Assembly (NCBI RefSeq): GCF_001544555.2
Contig: NZ_FCOK02000038.1
Span: 20,208 to 84,207, forward strand
Reading direction: 5' to 3'
Source of the DNA: Caballeronia udeis
GTDB lineage: Bacteria; Pseudomonadota; Gammaproteobacteria; Burkholderiales; Burkholderiaceae
Length of the DNA stretch: 64,000 bases
Positions 8,900 through 16,899 of the stretch are shown here, piece after piece. Position numbers and translations under genes: made by a program. The notes beneath the pieces were generated by a model. The model saw nothing but the letters and a program-made list of their open reading frames with translations. It did no database searches and was not told the DNA's origin. The stretch's first letter is position 1; every line of letters begins with the position of its first letter.

Positions 8900-9640
8900 T
8901 CAGATGAGGAGACGCAGTTGGCGGATCGCTTCGGCGACGATCGGATCGGTGGCAGTACGCGGGCGCGGCAACTCGACATCGACAATTTCGCGCACACGGC
9001 CAGGGCGCGGCGCGAGCACCACGACCCGATCCGCAAGCACGATCGCTTCCTCCACGTCGTGGGTCACGAACAGCACCGTCATGCGCTGCATCGCATGAAT
9101 GCGCAACAGTTCCTCATGCATCTGCGTGCGCATCTGCGGATCGAGCTTCGAAAACGGTTCGTCCATCAGCAGGATACGAGGACCGGTGACAAGGCTCCGT
9201 GCGAGAGCGACCCGGCTGCGCATGCCGCCCGATAACTGGTGCGGATGGGCATCGGCGAAACCTTGCAGCCCGACCAGATCAAGGACCGCGTTGGCGCGGG
9301 CATGGCGCTCGCGAGAGGGAATCGCGGGGCTCGCCGCTTCAAGGCCGAACTCGGCATTCGAGCGCGCGGTGCGCCAGGGTAACAAGCGGTCTTCCTGGAA
9401 CATATACGAGAGCGCGTTACGGTCCTTCGTCCCTTCGGCGCGCTTGCCGTCGATCCGGAGTTCGCCCTCACCCGGCTCAAGCAGGCCGGCCACCATGTTG
9501 AGCAGCGTGCTCTTGCCGCATCCCGACGTGCCGAGCAGCGCGACTATTTCGCCCTGGGCGACATCGAAGGAGACGTGATCGAGAACCTTTAGTGATCCGA
9601 AATCCTTTCCTATTCCGCGCAACGAAATGACAGCGCTCAT
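8900..9640 (-). CDS. ABC transporter ATPase, SsuB/TauB-like
   Basis: The 246-residue nucleotide-binding subunit carries Walker A GTSGCGKST near residue 36, Q-loop YMFQEDRLLPW, the signature LSGGM(R/S) near 133 and Walker B RILLMDEPFSKLD followed by the switch histidine in VTHDVEEA. The PFSKLD variant after Walker B is usual in the SsuB/TauB/NrtD group. Its ATG overlaps the last codon of the GntR regulator gene by four bases, so regulator and transporter are translationally coupled. Confidence 0.94.
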   Translation of the reverse strand: MSAVISLRGIGKDFGSLKVLDHVSFDVAQGEIVALLGTSGCGKSTLLNMVAGLLEPGEGELRIDGKRAEGTKDRNALSYMFQEDRLLPWRTARSNAEFGLEAASPAIPSRERHARANAVLDLVGLQGFADAHPHQLSGGMRSRVALARSLVTGPRILLMDEPFSKLDPQMRTQMHEELLRIHAMQRMTVLFVTHDVEEAIVLADRVVVLAPRPGRVREIVDVELPRPRTATDPIVAEAIRQLRLLI

Positions 9641-10389
9641 CGGCGAAGCTCCGCCACCGTGTATAGCGGCAACGACGCGCCGGCGCTCGAAAGACTCGCG
9701 TATACCTTCTCCATCGTCATGCTCTGGAATGTTTCTATATGACGGCGGGCGATGGTCTCCGCCCGGCGTTCATCGCCCGCAATGAACGCGTCGATCATCG
9801 CGTTGTGATCGTGCTTGATTTCGGGTTTGGTGCCCTGCACGCCAAAGCCGAGCGCGACGAGACGCGACATTTCATCAAGCAGGCTCGCGAGCGTTCGATG
9901 CAGCCGCTCGTTGCCGCTTGCCGCAGCTATTGCCAGATGAAATTCGCGATTTGCATCGAGGAACACATCTATTTGCGCCGATAACGCCCGCTCCGGGTGC
10001 GGCACGCGGCACGCCGCTTCGAGGCGCCGCAGCAACTCGACATCAACGCGGCCGCATGCCAGCCGCGCAGCCAGCGGTTCGAGTTGCACGCGCAGCGCGA
10101 ACACCTCTTCCACGTCTTTCAAAGTGATCGCTGCAATTCGGTAACCCTGTCGCGGCAGAGAACGGACGAACCCTTCGTGCACGAGTCGCACGAGTGCAAT
10201 ACGGCAGCTGGTTTTACCGATGCCGTACTCCGACATCAACTGGCTTTCGGTCACGGTCGACCCGGGCATCAGCTTGCATGAAAGCAGATCGCGGCGGATA
10301 CGTTCGTAGGCGTCATCGCCGCGTAAGACTGCGGGGATAGCCGGCACAAGCAATTCAGGAGATGGCGCTGCGGATTCGTCGTAGGTCAT
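9637..10389 (-). CDS. GntR-family (FadR/FCD) regulator of the uptake/catabolic operon
   Basis: The 250-residue protein has an N-terminal winged helix (residues ~25-90, including ESQLMSEYGIGKTSCRIALVRL) and an FCD ligand-binding domain of six to seven helices. Candidate metal/ligand residues are D/N in FLDANREFHLAIA and the later H in DHNAMIDAFIAGD...ARRHI. It is the first gene of an eight-gene minus-strand operon reaching to 3220 and overlaps the ABC ATPase gene. This position suggests it senses the pathway substrate or a CoA-free acid and represses its own operon. A GTGAGC-T-GCTCAC palindrome at 10402-10414 is a candidate autoregulatory site. Confidence 0.9.
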   Translation of the reverse strand: MTYDESAAPSPELLVPAIPAVLRGDDAYERIRRDLLSCKLMPGSTVTESQLMSEYGIGKTSCRIALVRLVHEGFVRSLPRQGYRIAAITLKDVEEVFALRVQLEPLAARLACGRVDVELLRRLEAACRVPHPERALSAQIDVFLDANREFHLAIAAASGNERLHRTLASLLDEMSRLVALGFGVQGTKPEIKHDHNAMIDAFIAGDERRAETIARRHIETFQSMTMEKVYASLSSAGASLPLYTVAELRR

Positions 10390-10780
10390 GGCCGTTAGGT
10401 TGTGAGCTGCTCACGACATCGAATTGATATGTTCAAGAAACTATCGTAAGCGTTTATACGGCTTTTCGAAAACAAGTTATTTAAATATGTACCTTAGGCA
10501 CGGAGATATCGTGGGATGCTCAGGACTTGTGCGGCATCGAGGTCTCGCGCCCTCATTAGCGCTCAAATTTTCGGTTTTCCAATCAGGAGTAAATGCTGAC
10601 TATTGTCGGCAATCCTTAGCATGGCTTTTATTACTTCATCCGCAATTAAGTAGTGTTTTTGATCCTGCGAAAGTCGGAACTGTTGCTGAAGATGGGGGGA
10701 ATTGGCAACATTTCAGCAGCCGCTCATCTGGCCTGCAGTTTGCGTATATGTGCTTGGCAAACTTCATGGGAGATTTGGTC
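10390..10780. other. Non-coding gap with a palindrome, between GntR operon and DUF4148 gene
   Basis: This divergent gap is noticeably AT-rich in its first half. GTGAGC and GCTCAC (10402-10407 and 10409-10414) form a one-base-spaced palindrome just upstream of the GntR start. The frame starting at 10424 upstream of the DUF4148 gene is open but has no recognisable protein content and no better ribosome-binding site, so I treat it as promoter and leader DNA. Confidence 0.5.
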
Positions 10781-11101
10781 ATGTTCAAGGCTCTTTTTCC
10801 TGCGGTAGTTATCGCTTCGACCCTCGCTGCACCGGCGCTCGCATTTGCTCAGGACAACACGCAAGTGACCCGTTCGGCGGTCAGGACGGATTTGCAGCAA
10901 ATGGAACAGTCGGGCTACAACCCTGCGGCCGAGCATACGACTTATCCCGACCAGGCCCAAGCCGCTGAACAGCGCGTGGAATCCGAGCGCGGAGTGGCCG
11001 CGACTTCATACGGCCCCTCGATGGCGGGCACGTTGGCTTCAGGCATGCGCTCACCGATCACTGCGGCGGACGGGACACATTCAATCTATTTCGGCCATTG
11101 A
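10781..11101 (+). CDS. DUF4148 small secreted protein
   Basis: The ATG at 10781 follows GGGAG at a good distance; the open frame upstream is not coding. The 106-residue product has a signal peptide (FKALFPAVVIASTLAAPALA, cleavage after AFA) and a short DUF4148 domain in which RTDLQQMEQSGYNP is the conserved core. It ends with the typical HSIYFGH motif. These proteins are abundant in Burkholderiaceae and periplasmic or envelope-associated; function unknown. A paralogue lies at 26641-26961 with the same core and the same SIYFGH end. Confidence 0.85.
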   Translation: MFKALFPAVVIASTLAAPALAFAQDNTQVTRSAVRTDLQQMEQSGYNPAAEHTTYPDQAQAAEQRVESERGVAATSYGPSMAGTLASGMRSPITAADGTHSIYFGH

Positions 11102-11221
11102 CAAGCTGGGTTGGGTTGCAGCAGGCCGGGTGACTGACGTGGAGAAACGTGATCGTTGCCGACGCGTAATGGCAAGGGTTCTCACAACTCGACGGATCAA
11201 GGTAGCAAAGACGCAGCATCG

Positions 11222-11269
11222 AACGAAAGAGGCCGTTTCCAACTGACGTTGGAAACGGCCTCTTTCGTT
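11222..11269. terminator. Strong bidirectional transcription terminator
   Basis: A 22-bp perfect stem (11222-11243 with 11248-11269) closes a TGAC tetraloop. The stem begins with A-rich and ends with T-rich sequence, so it can work on both strands. It lies between the convergent DUF4148 gene (ending 11101) and GntR gene (ending 11359), as expected for a shared terminator. Confidence 0.9.
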
Positions 11270-11358
11270 TATGCGTCAATTTTCGTCGTTTGCTGAGTCG
11301 GACGCTTACCCGGCAAAGTGAGCGCGCCGGTCTTCGCTCGCGTTCCAACCCACGCGAA

Positions 11359-12039
11359 CTACGCTTGCTCTTCCGATGTTTCATCCAGCATTCGCATAGC
11401 CGCCTTCTCGGCGTTGGCCACATGCAGCCGCGCGGCCGCACCGGCTCCCTCCGCATCCCGCGCTTTCAATGCCTTGAACAGTTTGTCGATTTCACGAAGG
11501 CTGACCGGCAACCGGTCTGGATGCATTAGCGAGGTCGCGCGCAGCAGGTTGACTCGCGAATACAGGCTGTTCAGGATCTCTTTCACCAATGCATTGCCGC
11601 AGTTATCGAGCAGGACATCGTAGAGTTCAGTCTTGGCCTTGAGCACGCCCGCTTGATCATTGGCCAATGCCTGCGCGCGCAGTGCCTTCGCTTTTTCACC
11701 GAACTGCACGATGGCCTGGTCGTCCGCAAGGCGGGCGAATTCACTAGCCGCAAAGCCTTCAAGCAAACCGCGGATTGCATACAGCTCAGCCGCCTCCTGC
11801 TTCGACATGATCGCGACCACAGGTCCCTTGTGCGGCACGCTGCGTACCAGCTTCTCAGCTTCCAGCCTGCGCAAGGCTTCGCGAACCGAGGTTCGGCTGA
11901 CACCCAGCGTCTCGCACAACTCACGTTCGATAAGCCGTGCGCCAGGCGCGAAGCGTCCTGACGTGATCGCCTGTCGAAGCACATTCTCCACCTGATGGCG
12001 CAGCGTTTCCGGCCGCACCAAACCCATTTCGGCTGTCAT
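11359..12039 (-). CDS. GntR-family (FCD) transcriptional regulator
   Basis: The frame extends to a TTG at 12060, but the ATG at 12039 preceded by GGGA is the likelier start (226 aa). The winged helix contains ERELCETLGVSRTSVREALRRLEAEKLV (residues ~32-60), a textbook FadR-subfamily recognition region. The C-terminal half is an FCD domain of helices with AIRGLLEGFAASEFAR at its start. No metabolic gene is adjacent: the convergent neighbour is a DUF4148 gene and the upstream side is the rep region. Its targets are unknown. Confidence 0.88.
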   Translation of the reverse strand: MTAEMGLVRPETLRHQVENVLRQAITSGRFAPGARLIERELCETLGVSRTSVREALRRLEAEKLVRSVPHKGPVVAIMSKQEAAELYAIRGLLEGFAASEFARLADDQAIVQFGEKAKALRAQALANDQAGVLKAKTELYDVLLDNCGNALVKEILNSLYSRVNLLRATSLMHPDRLPVSLREIDKLFKALKARDAEGAGAAARLHVANAEKAAMRMLDETSEEQA

Positions 12040-12817
12040 TATTGTATTCCCGTCTGACAAAGATCACCCTGCATGATACTTGATGCGGCAGGTCGAAAAG
12101 AATGACCGTGAGCTCGGCTTTGGGCCGTTCTGGGAAGTGTTGTGTCCTTCTGCTCAATTTGTCCTATTGAATGATTGTCGTATAAGTTGATCGACATTTG
12201 ATCATGCCGTTACCGCCGCCAGACTCGGTCGTCGTCCATGCTTCTTTGAACGACACTTGCAATCCGGTGATCCAAATTCAGGGTACAAAACTCCGACTCG
12301 CTTTGTGAACCGGCGTAAGCCTCGCTGTTGATATTCGCCATGACAGCTTGCCCGGTTCGTGATCTGGTTTTGGGCTGGCGCGGCGATTTCGATCTGGGAA
12401 CGAGGTCGTCATAGAGTCGCCAAACGACGCAGCGCATCATGAAATACAGAGGGTAAACGGTCTGACCGTTAGTTGCGACTAACGATGTTTCAGGTGTTTT
12501 CTACGGCCCGATTTGAAGCATCTGTATGCCAGGAATGGGGACTGAAATTTGCCGCGGAAGGCTGATTCCCCCAACGTCGTTGCACTATGCAGGTCTTTCC
12601 TGGATTCCCATTTCACCTCTATCACCGGATCCCCTCAGTCGGCTAAATCTGCGGGCGACGGGTCAGGGGAAAGCGTGTCTCGCTTACGCATTTATGCCGA
12701 CTCGCATCCCACACTTCGCAACAGCTTGATCGTGCAGATCGATTGGGATTTCTCGTTCAGAAACACCAGAGAACACCTCTTCCCGTCACCTCTGTGAAAA
12801 CGCACCGAAGCTCACCA
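12040..12817. other. Long non-coding gap downstream of rep, possible origin-flanking DNA
   Basis: These 778 bases separate the GntR start from the rep stop. Short open frames are present, but none has a recognisable protein. Structures seen are CGTTAGT and ACTAACG (12467-12473 and 12478-12484), a 7-bp inverted repeat with a four-base centre, and TGTCG/CGACA around 12177-12197. I found no obvious iteron array or DnaA box by eye, so calling it an origin would be speculative. Confidence 0.45.
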
Positions 12818-14140
12818 TCACCGGCTAGCCGCCAAATTGTGCCCGGCAGTCTCAACTGTCTGTACGTTGCGAGTGTCCAACGAGACGCCGGCACACGCAG
12901 CGCGGAGCATCCTCTTCATCTCACTGAGGCGGTCGTTGATCGTAGACGTTCTTGTCCGCGACGTTGCGTGCTCAGCAGTCGATACGGCTTTCGTCTGTTT
13001 CTCGTGGTTTCCGTCGCACTTCAATCGGAATGCCGCGACCTGATCGGACGTTGCGCGAACGATTTCCGTCGCGTTTAGCGCGGCGACGAATGCGGTTGTC
13101 CACTGTCCAGTCGCGACACGTGGTCTTGCTTCGCGGTAGTTGTGGACACTGATCGAATCCGCTGTGCTGGAGACCGTGATGAGTCGTGTGTTGGCACTGT
13201 CGACGAACATCTGGCCAGCGCACTGAAGCACGGTGGCATCGACGCTCGCAGTGCGTGCATTCTCTTCGGCAAGGCGTTCCGCGGCGAGTCGTTTAGCGCG
13301 GATCTGGTGTCCAAAATCGACCGGGGAACGGAGCAGGGCGCGAAGATAGCTTATCGGGCGCTTCGCGTTTCGGAGGTGTTCCCAGGTCGCCTCGACTACA
13401 TCGGAAAGCAGCTTTGCCTGTGCCTTCGCTTCTCGCATGAGTTTAAAAATCAAAAATTGACGAAAACCCAAGCTCAGCAGGCGCTGGAGATCCGCGGGGA
13501 GCTCTCCTGGTTGTCTCTTTTGATTCTTAGGGAATAGATCCTTATATATAGCTCCGTCTGCCACCGTGACACACGGTGGGTTAAATGAAGGAGCGGGCGG
13601 GCTGAGTGTCTCGACGCTCGCTGAAACGAGGTCATCAGGTTGACCGGCTGAAGCTTGCGGAGCAAAAGACTCCGAACCGGTCGTCTGTGTTCCGGATGCA
13701 TGGGACACGTATCCGAGGACAATGGCGGATTTTTCGGTGAGGTGCAGGTAGGCACGACCGAACAGGCCAGCGGTCCCAAAGCGTTTTTGCGGAACGCGTT
13801 CGACTAGTCCTGCCACTTCGAGATCGTCCAGGCTCCGATAGAACGTCCGCATTGACTGCATGGCTCGGCCGGTCAGAAGCTCACGACGGGCGAATATGGC
13901 GGCGTACGGGCGGTTGGCGTCCACCGTGCGAGCAAGCGCAGCCAACACGGCTCGAGCGCGAGCGGGGAGGGCAGGGAAGTTCGCAGCGCGATGTGCGGCC
14001 CGAAATACAACCCAAGGGAGATTTGATTGACCGGCCAGAAACTCGTCCAGCGCGGTTTGATCGATGTCGACGGAATGGTCAGAGGGTGGAGGAGGGTACA
14101 GATCCCCCTCGCCAGCAACGGAAAGTTGCGCGATAAGCAT
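12818..14140 (-). CDS. Replication initiator protein of a parAB-rep replicon
   Basis: The 440-residue protein (ATG at 14140; a TTG at 14161 is also in frame) has a winged-helix-type N-terminal half (residues ~50-150, with LLTGRAMQSMRTFYRSLDDLEVAGLVERV as a helix-turn-helix plus wing). A long charged, poorly conserved C-terminal half follows. It lies downstream of parA-parB on the same strand, which is the layout of Burkholderiaceae chromid and megaplasmid replication modules. It would bind the replicon origin and load the replisome. The 350-base leader contains a candidate antisense RNA and a partition-type repeat, pointing to post-transcriptional copy control. Confidence 0.75.
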   Translation of the reverse strand: MLIAQLSVAGEGDLYPPPPSDHSVDIDQTALDEFLAGQSNLPWVVFRAAHRAANFPALPARARAVLAALARTVDANRPYAAIFARRELLTGRAMQSMRTFYRSLDDLEVAGLVERVPQKRFGTAGLFGRAYLHLTEKSAIVLGYVSHASGTQTTGSESFAPQASAGQPDDLVSASVETLSPPAPSFNPPCVTVADGAIYKDLFPKNQKRQPGELPADLQRLLSLGFRQFLIFKLMREAKAQAKLLSDVVEATWEHLRNAKRPISYLRALLRSPVDFGHQIRAKRLAAERLAEENARTASVDATVLQCAGQMFVDSANTRLITVSSTADSISVHNYREARPRVATGQWTTAFVAALNATEIVRATSDQVAAFRLKCDGNHEKQTKAVSTAEHATSRTRTSTINDRLSEMKRMLRAACAGVSLDTRNVQTVETAGHNLAASR

Positions 14141-14177
14141 GTCACACGTCCATTTCTTCAAAATGGAAGAGAAACGC

Positions 14178-14205
14178 TTGACTGCCGATCGCTATCCGCT
14201 ACACT
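14178..14205 (+). promoter_or_regulatory. Sigma-70-type promoter facing away from rep
   Basis: TTGACT (14178-14183), a 16-base spacer and TACACT (14200-14205) lie on the strand opposite to rep, only about 40 bases upstream of the rep start codon. No protein gene follows on this strand; the transcript would run into the terminator at 14283-14316. Confidence 0.6.
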
Positions 14206-14318
14206 TCGAGGTGTTGGGCCTTTATCCGATTCCCGTCGGAGAAATGCAGCGGTGGGCAAGCGACAGCGAAGCCCGGTTACTCAAAAGCCTTCGGTTCCCG
14301 CCGAAGGCTTTTGTTTTT
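14206..14318 (+). ncRNA. Candidate counter-transcribed RNA controlling rep
   Basis: The predicted transcript starts near 14212 and ends near 14318, about 105 nt, and is fully complementary to the rep mRNA leader. It would fold into at least two hairpins: TCCGA/TCGGA (14225-14240) and the terminator stem (14283-14312). Both present the same six-base loop, TTCCCG. Small antisense RNAs in the gap between the ParB-type and initiator genes are known from repABC replicons, where they cause premature termination or block translation of repC. The call rests on promoter, terminator and position only; no expression data are available. Confidence 0.5.
14283..14316 (+). terminator. Rho-independent terminator on the strand opposite rep
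   Basis: AAAAGCCTTCGG (14283-14294) pairs perfectly with CCGAAGGCTTTT (14301-14312) around the loop TTCCCG, and is followed by GTTTTTC. The U-tract is on the plus strand, although every neighbouring gene is on the minus strand. That is the main clue for an antisense RNA. Confidence 0.8.
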
Positions 14319-14360
14319 CCTGCATTGAAATCAGTTCATGATCGTTCTCGGTCGTTTGGT

Positions 14361-14395
14361 TAAGTCCATGATTTTTAACGATTCCCTACTAGGGA
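14361..14395. repeat. parS-like/iteron-like repeat, copy A
   Basis: The 35-bp unit begins TAAGTC, has TGATTT in the middle and ends with the pseudo-palindrome TTCCCTA-C-TAGGGAA (14382-14396). A second copy with the same spacing of all three blocks lies 94 bases downstream. Location between parB and rep suggests a centromere (ParB-binding) or initiator-binding site. Confidence 0.6.
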
Positions 14396-14454
14396 AGTCC
14401 TGAGGAAGCTTTGAGCTTCGGTTCAGAACTTCAGGGTGCCGATGTGCTGCGCGC

Positions 14455-14490
14455 TAAGTCATTGATTTAAAGCAGTTCCCTACTAGGGAT
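14455..14490. repeat. parS-like/iteron-like repeat, copy B, abutting the parB stop
   Basis: TAAGTC, TGATTT and TTCCCTACTAGGGA recur with the same spacing as in copy A. The palindrome (14476-14490) ends on the last base of the parB stop codon. It is additionally flanked by AAAGCAGT and ACTGCTTT (14469-14476 and 14491-14498), so the RNA from this spot can fold into a longer hairpin. It may double as a partial terminator after parB. Confidence 0.6.
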
Positions 14491-15452
14491 CACTGCTTTT
14501 CGAGTTCCGACTCAATGAATGCGTGAATTCTTTCTGCCCACTGTTCCGCTTCGTCGGCGGCTTTGCCGGAGAACGAAACGCCGACCACCCCATTGCGCGC
14601 CGAGATCTGGCAAATCTTCTTGGCGCCGCGTTTGATGACCAGGGGTTCGTGCTTCTCACGAGGTGCTCGGTCTGGCTTTGTTGCCGCCACTGCCTGCGCC
14701 TGGGTGTAGGTGTCGTCAGTCAAAAGCCGCTCGATCGCTGCTTTAACCTTGTCTCCCCGACCTTCCGCGACTGCCTTGGCCATTTGCTCCGCTGCATTGC
14801 TTCCCAGCTTCTCGGGACGAGTGGCCAACAATTCCTTGCACTCGTCAGGTAGCAGATCGAACTTCATGATCCGCCCCACATGCGAGTCGCTAATGCCTGC
14901 AGCCTTTGCTAAATCTTCCTTCGTAATTCCGGTTGAATCCTGAAGCGATTTGAAGCCCCAAAATTTCTCGAAGTCCGAAAGAGTCGGTGACAAGAGGTTT
15001 GAGAAGAAAGCGGCGTACTCGACCATCGACGCATCGATGTCCAGTACGATGCCGTCAATCTCAGTGCGGCCCAGTTCGCGATAGATCGAAGCCCGGTTAT
15101 GGCCGGCAACGATGTCGTACTCGCCGTCCGGCCGTTCGCGTACCGTAATAGGTTGGGCGAGAGGGTATGCCGTCAGGTTCGCTTTAAGCTCGGCGTACTC
15201 TAAAGGAGTGAGTCGCCGCCGCCGTCCCGGGATCTCGTGAAGCTTGTCCAGCGGGAGCTTGCCGGGCGCGCGTTGTTCCAGTGCCCGTTTCAGCTTGTCG
15301 ATTTCAGCCTGCTGGCTGTGCACCCGCCCTTGAAGACCGATCAACTGTCCAGGCGCGGTGCGAGGTGCGACCGGTTCAGAGGGGGTATCAAGACCATCGT
15401 CATCCAGTCGAATACCCGCCGCCTTTGCCTTTTGTTTCGCTGCTGTAGACAT
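14490..15452 (-). CDS. parB: ParB-family chromosome/plasmid partition protein
   Basis: The 320-residue protein contains the ParB/Srx-like N domain (RRRLTPLEYAELKANL...QPITVRE) with the CTP-binding box AGHNRAS near residue 117. A helix-turn-helix DNA-binding domain follows (LAKAAGISDSHVGRIMKF, ~residues 182-199), then a short C-terminal dimerisation region. GHNRAS rather than GERRxRA places it with plasmid/chromid ParBs. It binds parS centromere sites and forms the partition complex moved by ParA. It starts two bases after the parA stop, so the pair is co-translated. Candidate parS repeats lie immediately downstream. Confidence 0.93.
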   Translation of the reverse strand: MSTAAKQKAKAAGIRLDDDGLDTPSEPVAPRTAPGQLIGLQGRVHSQQAEIDKLKRALEQRAPGKLPLDKLHEIPGRRRRLTPLEYAELKANLTAYPLAQPITVRERPDGEYDIVAGHNRASIYRELGRTEIDGIVLDIDASMVEYAAFFSNLLSPTLSDFEKFWGFKSLQDSTGITKEDLAKAAGISDSHVGRIMKFDLLPDECKELLATRPEKLGSNAAEQMAKAVAEGRGDKVKAAIERLLTDDTYTQAQAVAATKPDRAPREKHEPLVIKRGAKKICQISARNGVVGVSFSGKAADEAEQWAERIHAFIESELEKQ

Positions 15453-15454
15453 GC

Positions 15455-16651
15455 TTACTCCTTGTCCCAGAGGTAACAGACCTTGCTGTCGATCAAATCC
15501 ACAACCTGGTCATAGGGCACGCGGATTCGCCGAAGCGTCGCGGCATTGCCGTCGTAGTTCGGGAAGTCGTACACCGTAGAAAAATCGTTGGTGGTCGTGC
15601 GAGCAAGGTCGGTTTCAGGGATTTCAACCGGCAAGACGCGCTCGCCATAGGTCGTGATGACCCAGTCGCGAACAATGGATGCGTTCGCCTTGTTCGGCAT
15701 GCGCGTCACCAGGATGTCGATGAAATCGAACACCTTGGCTTCGTCGGCCGACTCCCCGAACTGCTTCATGCCGGACACCATGTCGGAGAAAAGCGACCAG
15801 AACTGGACCATCGATGCAAACGAGAGCGTGTCCGGCATCACCGGCACAATGACTCCATCTGCCGCGAAAAGCGCGTTGATGGTCAGGTAACTCAACGTGG
15901 GTGCGGTATCAATGATGATGTAGTCGTACTCGTGCTTGAGATCCTTGAGTCCGTCGCTCAGCACGTTCCAGAACTTTGCGCTCGGCGACGCGTGAACGCG
16001 GGCCGGGAGCATGAATTCGGCGTTGAACAGATCCGTGGATGACGGGATCAGGTCGAGGTTTTCCCAATACGTCTGCATCGGCAAATGCTTCATGTCGAAG
16101 CTTTCGCCGCTGACGTAAGCCTCGATCAAGGGCAGAATAGTCTGGTCGCCGCTGATTTCCGCGTGCGGGTTGATCCCGTATAGCGTGGTCGCGCTGCCCT
16201 GCGGGTCCATATCTATATGAAGGACGCGCCGGCCGTGGCGCAGTGACAAGCCTTGCGCCAGCACCATGGACGTCGTGGTCTTGGTCACGCCGCCCTTGAA
16301 GTTGCCGATAGCGATGACTTTCCCGTCTTTCCCCGCCGGACGCTGTCTTGGCTTGCGTTCAGCCCTGACCCATTCGATGGTTTCGGCTAGCGTAAACTGC
16401 CGCGCGGCCCCAGGCTTTTCCTGTGTGCCTTGAGGCAGTTCCCCTTTCTTGATCAGATAGGAGAAGCGAGCTTTGTCGATGCCGCACAGTTCCTGGAGTT
16501 TGCCGCTCGGGAACACCGGGGCAACCTTCCGTGGGAACGGCTGGAGCATTTGAGTGCGAATTCGCTCGAGCATTTTCGCGGAACGAGCCGCCAAATTGAC
16601 GAGGTCGTCCGGCGTCACCTCGATGGGTGGCGTCGAAAGGTTAATATCCAT
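15455..16651 (-). CDS. parA: ParA-family partition ATPase with N-terminal DNA-binding region
   Basis: At 398 residues it is of the large (type Ia, P1/RepA-like) class. The first ~100 residues contain a helix-turn-helix-like region (LQELCGIDKARFSYLIKKGELP). The deviant Walker A KGGVTKTTT follows at about 119-127, then Walker A' HIDMDPQGSAT and Walker B DYIIIDTAPTLSYLT. ParA ATP-driven gradients position the ParB-parS complex. The type Ia N-terminus normally binds the par operator to repress the operon, and a 9-bp inverted repeat upstream at 16672-16713 is a good candidate for it. Confidence 0.94.
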   Translation of the reverse strand: MDINLSTPPIEVTPDDLVNLAARSAKMLERIRTQMLQPFPRKVAPVFPSGKLQELCGIDKARFSYLIKKGELPQGTQEKPGAARQFTLAETIEWVRAERKPRQRPAGKDGKVIAIGNFKGGVTKTTTSMVLAQGLSLRHGRRVLHIDMDPQGSATTLYGINPHAEISGDQTILPLIEAYVSGESFDMKHLPMQTYWENLDLIPSSTDLFNAEFMLPARVHASPSAKFWNVLSDGLKDLKHEYDYIIIDTAPTLSYLTINALFAADGVIVPVMPDTLSFASMVQFWSLFSDMVSGMKQFGESADEAKVFDFIDILVTRMPNKANASIVRDWVITTYGERVLPVEIPETDLARTTTNDFSTVYDFPNYDGNAATLRRIRVPYDQVVDLIDSKVCYLWDKE

Positions 16652-16671
16652 GCGTTCTTCCCGGTGGCTCT

Positions 16672-16760
16672 GGTTCTACCAAAAACGTGGATTCTCCCTT
16701 AAAAGGTAGAACCGACGGTAACCGAAGACTAAGAGGTATACGGAGTAAACGCAAGTAAAC
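16672..16760 (-). promoter_or_regulatory. par operon operator/promoter region
   Basis: GGTTCTACC (16672-16680) and GGTAGAACC (16705-16713) form a perfect 9-bp inverted repeat with a 24-base centre, 20 bases upstream of the parA start. Beyond it, AGTAAAC occurs twice ten bases apart (16744-16750 and 16754-16760), one helical turn. Type Ia ParA proteins repress their own promoter at inverted repeats of this kind. Confidence 0.6.
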
Positions 16761-16899
16761 TTTGCCGACCCGGGGTAGCCGCAAAGCCACGTGGTTGTTG
16801 GACTTCGAGGAAAAAGGTGAGAAAAGACTTGAGGCAAATCGGGGGTTTTGCGGAGCTTTACGTCTGTAGATTCAAGCTCCGGCGTGGAATTTCTTGCTG

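Noticed and set aside
7100..9640. Sulfonate (ssuABC) operon
   Set aside because: Importer family fits, but no FMN monooxygenase or reductase genes are present and the operon instead has CoA-ligase/thioesterase genes; the substrate is left open.
12040..12817. Iteron-type replication origin downstream of rep
   Set aside because: By eye I found only isolated short inverted repeats and no iteron series or DnaA boxes.
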